This document shows positions 17,804 through 20,241 of a stretch of DNA of 20,241 bases, piece after piece. The translations under genes were made by a program, and so were the position numbers. Each line of letters starts with the position of its first letter. Position 1 is the first letter of the stretch. Source of the DNA: Plakobranchus ocellatus (lineage: Eukaryota > Mollusca > Gastropoda > Plakobranchidae); the NCBI GenBank assembly GCA_019648995.1, contig BLXT01008583.1:28354-48594 (forward strand), given 5' to 3'. A model generated the notes under the pieces. It saw only the letters and a list, made by a program, of their open reading frames with translations, was not told the origin of the DNA and searched no databases.

Positions 17804-18420
17804 AAAGTCACTCATTGGTTGTTCTACAGCTAGAACACCATCACATCTAAGTGCGACGTCATGTAATCCATACCAAATGAGCTGATCTCCTCTAGGCCTG
17901 AAAACTGCATAGTGGTGGGAAAAAAACACACATATACATTCCTCTATCGCAAACATACACTCACTTCACACAATACACACACACACATCAAGCTCTATTT
18001 TCAAGAAATTTTTCTCAGGCCTACCAGAGGTTCAAAATCCCAAAGCATCTCATTGGTTCTAAAGATTGGACCATCGAATTGATATTGCATTGCATCATTT
18101 TTGCCACAGGCCAAGGTTGTGAACACACACCCACACACATACAGGTAAACATAATGCTTACCCAACCACGTCTTCAAGAAAATTCTATAACTCAAGGTCA
18201 GTCAGGGATTGAAACTGACAAAGCATCTCATTGGTTGTTTAAATATTACCATCAAATCTAGGTCTAAGTGTGATTGCATCATGTAATGAATGCATGAAAA
18301 TAGCCAATCACTAGCAGGCCTTACCACAGGCCAGAGATATGAACAGACACACATAATTTTTTTTCCCGTAACCTATCAGGGACTGATAATAATGTGATAA
18401 AGCTTAGGATTGGCTATCCT
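17804..18420. repeat. Four diverged tandem units with a CATTGG core
   Basis: A unit containing AAAGCATCTCATTGGTT recurs. The ATTGG core sits at 17814, 18052, 18230 and 18409, giving spacings of 238, 178 and 179 nt. Copies 2 and 3 share CAAAGCATCTCATTGGTT; copy 1 has AAAGTCACTCATTGGTTGTT; copy 4 is worn (AAGCTTAGGATTGGCT). Other shared landmarks after the core are ACCATC(A/G)AA, TTGCATCAT or GACGTCATGTAAT, CCACAGGCCA, and a CA-rich end (ACACACA). TCTTCAAGAAA or TTTTCAAGAAA precedes units 2 and 3. Confidence 0.7.
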
Positions 18421-18437
18421 GAAACTGAACTGTCAAT

Positions 18438-18683
18438 CAGCTCTCTGTGTCTGGGAGTATAAATGTTGAATCCAGTGACCTTGTACACTGTGTGCCAAAA
18501 GACCCCACCTTCATTGCAGAACTTTCTCTTCACCACAACATTGAAGAGACTAAAAGACAGAATGTATTTCATCAGATAGAGGAATTTGCCACTGCTTGCG
18601 AAGAATATTTGTCTAGGAATAGATCGTATGACCCCAGAGAGCTGGAAGAGGAAAAGAAGAGAACCATTGCGACTTTCTGATTA
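18438..18683 (+). CDS. Possible terminal exon or decayed coding fragment, unknown product
   Basis: An open frame of about 80 codons from an upstream TGA (18426-18428) to the TGA at 18681-18683. It has no in-frame ATG, so if real it is a last exon or a fragment. An AG at 18439-18440 could be an acceptor but has a poor pyrimidine tract. The peptide is protein-like: DPTFIAELSLHHNIEETKRQ, then a charged amphipathic part EEYLSRNRSYDPRELEEEKK. I do not recognise the family. No other exon of such a gene is visible in the window. Confidence 0.35.
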
Positions 18684-19342
18684 GCAGGTAATATAATACT
18701 GTAATAAGAATAGTGGACCAGTGGAGTTCTGCTGAGTATAGATGATGCTAACTGGATGGGGTCAGTAAGTAGTCTGAAACTGGAGCAAGTCTGTTACATC
18801 CATCGTAGACTCTTAGATACATATTGTTGAAAATTATTTTTATTATATTAGTTTGATATTTTTAATAAGACCTAGTCAGTTTGCATTGTGATTTTCTGCA
18901 TTGTAAGGTTGAAAAGTTTCCACTGAAACATGGCCCAGGCCTCAGTTTAACAAGTAGGGCCTATGCTTCTTTCAGTTAGCGGGGTCTGGTACCAGAAGTG
19001 GGGCGTGCGAGTCACCCAGTTGGGATTAGTGTGTTTAACATGTTGGTCTATATACAGTCCAGGGGTAATCAACCTTTTATAAAAGAACTTATTGTCACAT
19101 ATTGACAGTGCTCAACTCGATCTAGGGCCTATAATTAAAAAACACTACGTTATTGGTGACAAGCAGTTCAGCTTCATGAAAGTGTTGTTCTTGTATGCAC
19201 ATTCAGAAGACTCTCTGTTAATACAGTGTTATTGTACTTTACACAACAGAGACTTTGTACGACCCAAGGCCTAGATTTTGATGCATTAAATAGATGACGT
19301 GAGTCCGTTCTCCTGGGTTCGCTTAGTAGATTTACCTACAAA
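18684..19342. other. Upstream flank, no gene seen
   Basis: Mixed-composition sequence without a supportable exon. Apart from the hAT-like motif, the only feature is a more GC-rich patch at about 18955-19025 with no recognised identity. Confidence 0.5.
19060..19078 (+). mobile_element. hAT-like terminal motif, possible element end
   Basis: CAGGGGTAATCAACCTTTT resembles the CAGGGGT..GCAACCTTT termini of several hAT-type elements. No matching inverted end or 8-bp duplication was found downstream, so this may be a fragment or chance. Confidence 0.25.
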
Positions 19343-19482
19343 ACCTACGGATGAAATAAAGAGAGCATCCCATCTTTATCAGAAACCAACGAAATGAAGA
19401 GATGGCAGGCATAAAATTGTGTGAAAGCAGCACTATTTACATTTTTGCTTGGCATGCGACCTCTTCATTTCATCGGTAGCTT
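19343..19482. repeat. Inverted repeat with three copies of an ACCNACGAAATGAAGAG motif
   Basis: ACCTACGGATGAAATAAAGAG (about 19343) and ACCAACGAAATGAAGAGATG (about 19386) lie in one orientation, and the reverse complement of ACCGATGAAATGAAGAGGT at 19459-19477 in the other. The second and third copies can pair over about 25 nt, extending to GGCAGGC against GCATGCC. Confidence 0.55.
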
Positions 19483-19489
19483 ATGGCGG

Positions 19490-20025
19490 TAGATCTAGAA
19501 GTGGACCCACCTGCTCCAGGAGTAGATCTACCATGCGAGGCTTTGATCTCTAAGAAAGGTACTAGATCTAGACCTAGCCGATTTTTAAACGTCTCCTAAA
19601 TTCTGTGACAATATACGGTGATGGTCGCTCCAGTCAAGCATGATTTTCCCCCTATATTTAGCCTAACTAGGTAATCTAGATCAAGATGTAGTCTAGATCT
19701 AGAAAAGCCTAGATTGTAATGTATGCTGAATCAAAATCAACAAGAAAGGAGACAGTTGCCTACTAGATCTAGATCTAGATCTAATCTAGATCTAACATCT
19801 AGATCTAGGCCTATTTGTAAATATAGCCTACTGGAGAAGGCCATTCATCGTTGGAGCATTTCAACACATTTTGAGATTCTCCTTTATTTTGTGAGGAGAT
19901 AATGGCTTTTAAATGCAAGTATACTAAAACAGAAACACTTTATTAAGTTAAATATGCATACAAATGCCGAACTTTTGCCTTACCTCTCGTTGTCATCTAT
20001 TAGATCTAGATCTAGGTCTACGCAT
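19490..20025. repeat. Scattered and tandem TAGATC (AGATCT/TCTAGA) arrays
   Basis: The hexamer unit TAGATC, which is its own reverse complement in register, occurs in tandem near 19763-19812 (about eight units with breaks) and 20000-20018. Single or double copies lie near 19491, 19521, 19562, 19675 and 19693. The same motif is found more thinly elsewhere in the window. It looks like a genome-wide simple repeat of this lineage. Confidence 0.85.
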
Positions 20026-20241
20026 AGTCGCATATCCTACTTTCGTTTTTTTTTTTTAAATTTCGCTAATAAAAAGAGTAGTTTCCCTTCACTTACGTTT
20101 GTTGCAATAGGAAGAGGTTAGGGTTCTAACAAAAATGTTTTCCTCTCTGCTTCAAGAGGTGTATGAAAGATACCACGGCAATGGCTTTGTCATTTCCTAC
20201 TTTCTTTAAAAAAAAAAAAAAAAAAAAAAACTCAGGACATT
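20026..20241. other. Window end with A run
   Basis: Sequence without a recognisable gene. It includes a 23-base A run at 20208-20230, which may be a SINE or retrocopy tail whose body would lie before it, but I cannot identify such a body. Confidence 0.5.

Noticed and set aside
18455-18462. TATAAA-like box (GTATAAAT)
   Set aside because: It lies inside the unassigned open stretch with no supported start downstream; expected by chance in AT-rich DNA.
1-20241. CRISPR arrays, operons or prokaryotic signals
   Set aside because: No regularly spaced repeats with unique spacers; spliced exons and SINEs show a eukaryotic nuclear sequence.

Overview
The window is eukaryotic nuclear DNA: AT-rich, intron-rich, with microsatellites, tRNA-derived SINEs and polyadenylation signals, and without operons or ribosome binding sites. 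It holds one gene I can reconstruct with confidence. This is RNPC3, the U11/U12-65K protein of the minor (U12-dependent) spliceosome, on the minus strand from the ATG at 16695 to the TGA at 1343. Thirteen coding exons join without a frame break into a 628-residue protein with two RRM domains. The sequence aligns by eye with the vertebrate protein over both RRMs and the conserved middle blocks. Scattered AGATCT/TCTAGA (TAGATC)n motifs and the SINEs make me think of a mollusc, perhaps a gastropod; that is inference from general impression, not a database match.

Layout: 1-1270 is 3' flank with a TGA/TAA microsatellite. 1343-16695 is RNPC3, with introns of about 0.5 to 3.6 kb. Intron 9 holds an old SINE copy on the plus strand. 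Intron 6 holds a young SINE with an intact 12-bp target duplication, a GA-rich minisatellite and a local tandem duplication. Intron 2 holds a foldback that looks like a pre-miRNA or a small MITE. 16696-20241 is the 5' flank: diverged tandem repeats of about 180 bp with a CCAAT-like core, one unassigned coding-like stretch (about 18438-18683), an inverted repeat, and many TAGATC arrays.

The most interesting observation is that the last RNPC3 intron (1394-2150) has the hallmarks of a U12-type intron: donor GTATCCTTT, branch-site-like TTCTTTAAC 15 nt from the acceptor AG, and no polypyrimidine tract. A core protein of the minor spliceosome therefore appears to need the minor spliceosome to make its own C-terminus. 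If the intron is retained, a stop follows within 18 nt of the donor, and an AATAAA lies about 200 nt further on. The truncation would fall at the end of RRM2, the U12 snRNA-binding domain. This gives a plausible self-sensing circuit that can be tested with RNA-seq.
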